Source: an uncultured Bacilli bacterium
GTDB lineage: Bacteria; Bacillota_I; Bacilli_A; RF39; UBA660
Reading direction: 5' to 3'
Assembly: GCA_910586865.1 (NCBI GenBank)
Contig: CAJUIY010000002.1
Span: 1-31,035, forward strand
Length of the DNA stretch: 31,035 nt
This document shows, piece after piece, positions 30,982 through 31,035 of the stretch. Position 1 is the first letter of the stretch; every line of letters begins with the position of its first letter. Made by a program: the position numbers and the translations under genes. The notes beneath the pieces are model-generated. The model worked only from the letters and a program-made list of their open reading frames with translations. It made no database searches and had not been told where the DNA came from.

Positions 30982-31035
30982 GGGGTAGAATTTCTAGGGG
31001 TAGAATTTCTAGGGGTAGAATTTCTAGGGGTAGAA
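30982..31035 (+). repeat. 15-bp tandem repeats (iteron-like)
   Basis: GGGGTAGAATTTCTA is repeated exactly three times, plus nine bases of a fourth copy cut by the window end (units at 30982, 30997, 31012, 31027). A decayed unit (AGAGGTATAAAAACA, 30966-30980) precedes them in phase. In the frame of the gene before, each unit reads GVEFL. Repeats of this type inside or after phage initiator genes often are the origin (iterons). Confidence 0.85.

Noticed and set aside
30982..31035. CRISPR array
   Set aside because: The 15-bp units are directly joined with no spacers, and no cas gene is near.

Overview
The window is AT-rich DNA from a low-GC Gram-positive bacterium of the Bacilli/Mycoplasmatota type. 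The pointers are a PolC-type replicase, a CIRCE-controlled hrcA-grpE-dnaK-dnaJ cluster, a ylbD-ylbE-ylbF-rsmD gene order as in Bacillus, and sortase- and TasA-type surface proteins. TGA acts as a stop (hrcA and the response regulator end in it), so the code is standard and this is not a classical Mycoplasma. An uncultured gut Bacilli lineage of the RF39 kind is my best guess, as inference only.

Layout. 1-246: what looks like the right end of an IS200/IS605-type element abutting the start-less C-terminal remnant of a sortase-anchored protein. 460-1788: a TasA/camelysin-like surface protein. 1910-7406: an unknown gene followed by polC. 7599-13270: two tandem, very large type IV pilin-like proteins (894 and 938 aa) built of cysteine-containing Ig-like modules. 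13298-14587 (minus): a SpoVB/MurJ-type flippase. 14761-17617: a membrane-anchored acidic protein, ylbD, ylbE, a short ylbF-like gene, rsmD and a small pilin-like membrane protein. 17632-24149: the CIRCE heat-shock operon, with oligoendopeptidase pepF between dnaK and dnaJ. 24197-27223: an OmpR-type two-component system and a short-chain dehydrogenase. 27298-27374: tRNA-Met(CAT). From about 27355 to the right edge: the left end of an integrated prophage or ICE-like element (integrase, self-cleaving repressor, operators, Cro-like protein, small early genes, a replication-type HTH gene and 15-bp tandem repeats).

Most notable is the pilin-like pair. A 625-bp block is base-for-base identical in both genes, while sequence on both sides has diverged at many silent sites, and the C-terminal halves are very different. 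This is the signature of recent gene conversion. A G-rich run unusual for this DNA sits in the promoter region of the first gene. Together these suggest a surface-variation system of a kind not known to me in this group. The second area of interest is the phage immunity region with four operator-like 16-bp sites and the replication gene whose reading frame is interrupted by two stops just before in-frame 15-bp repeats. A third is a set of four helically phased ATATTT repeats upstream of the two-component genes.
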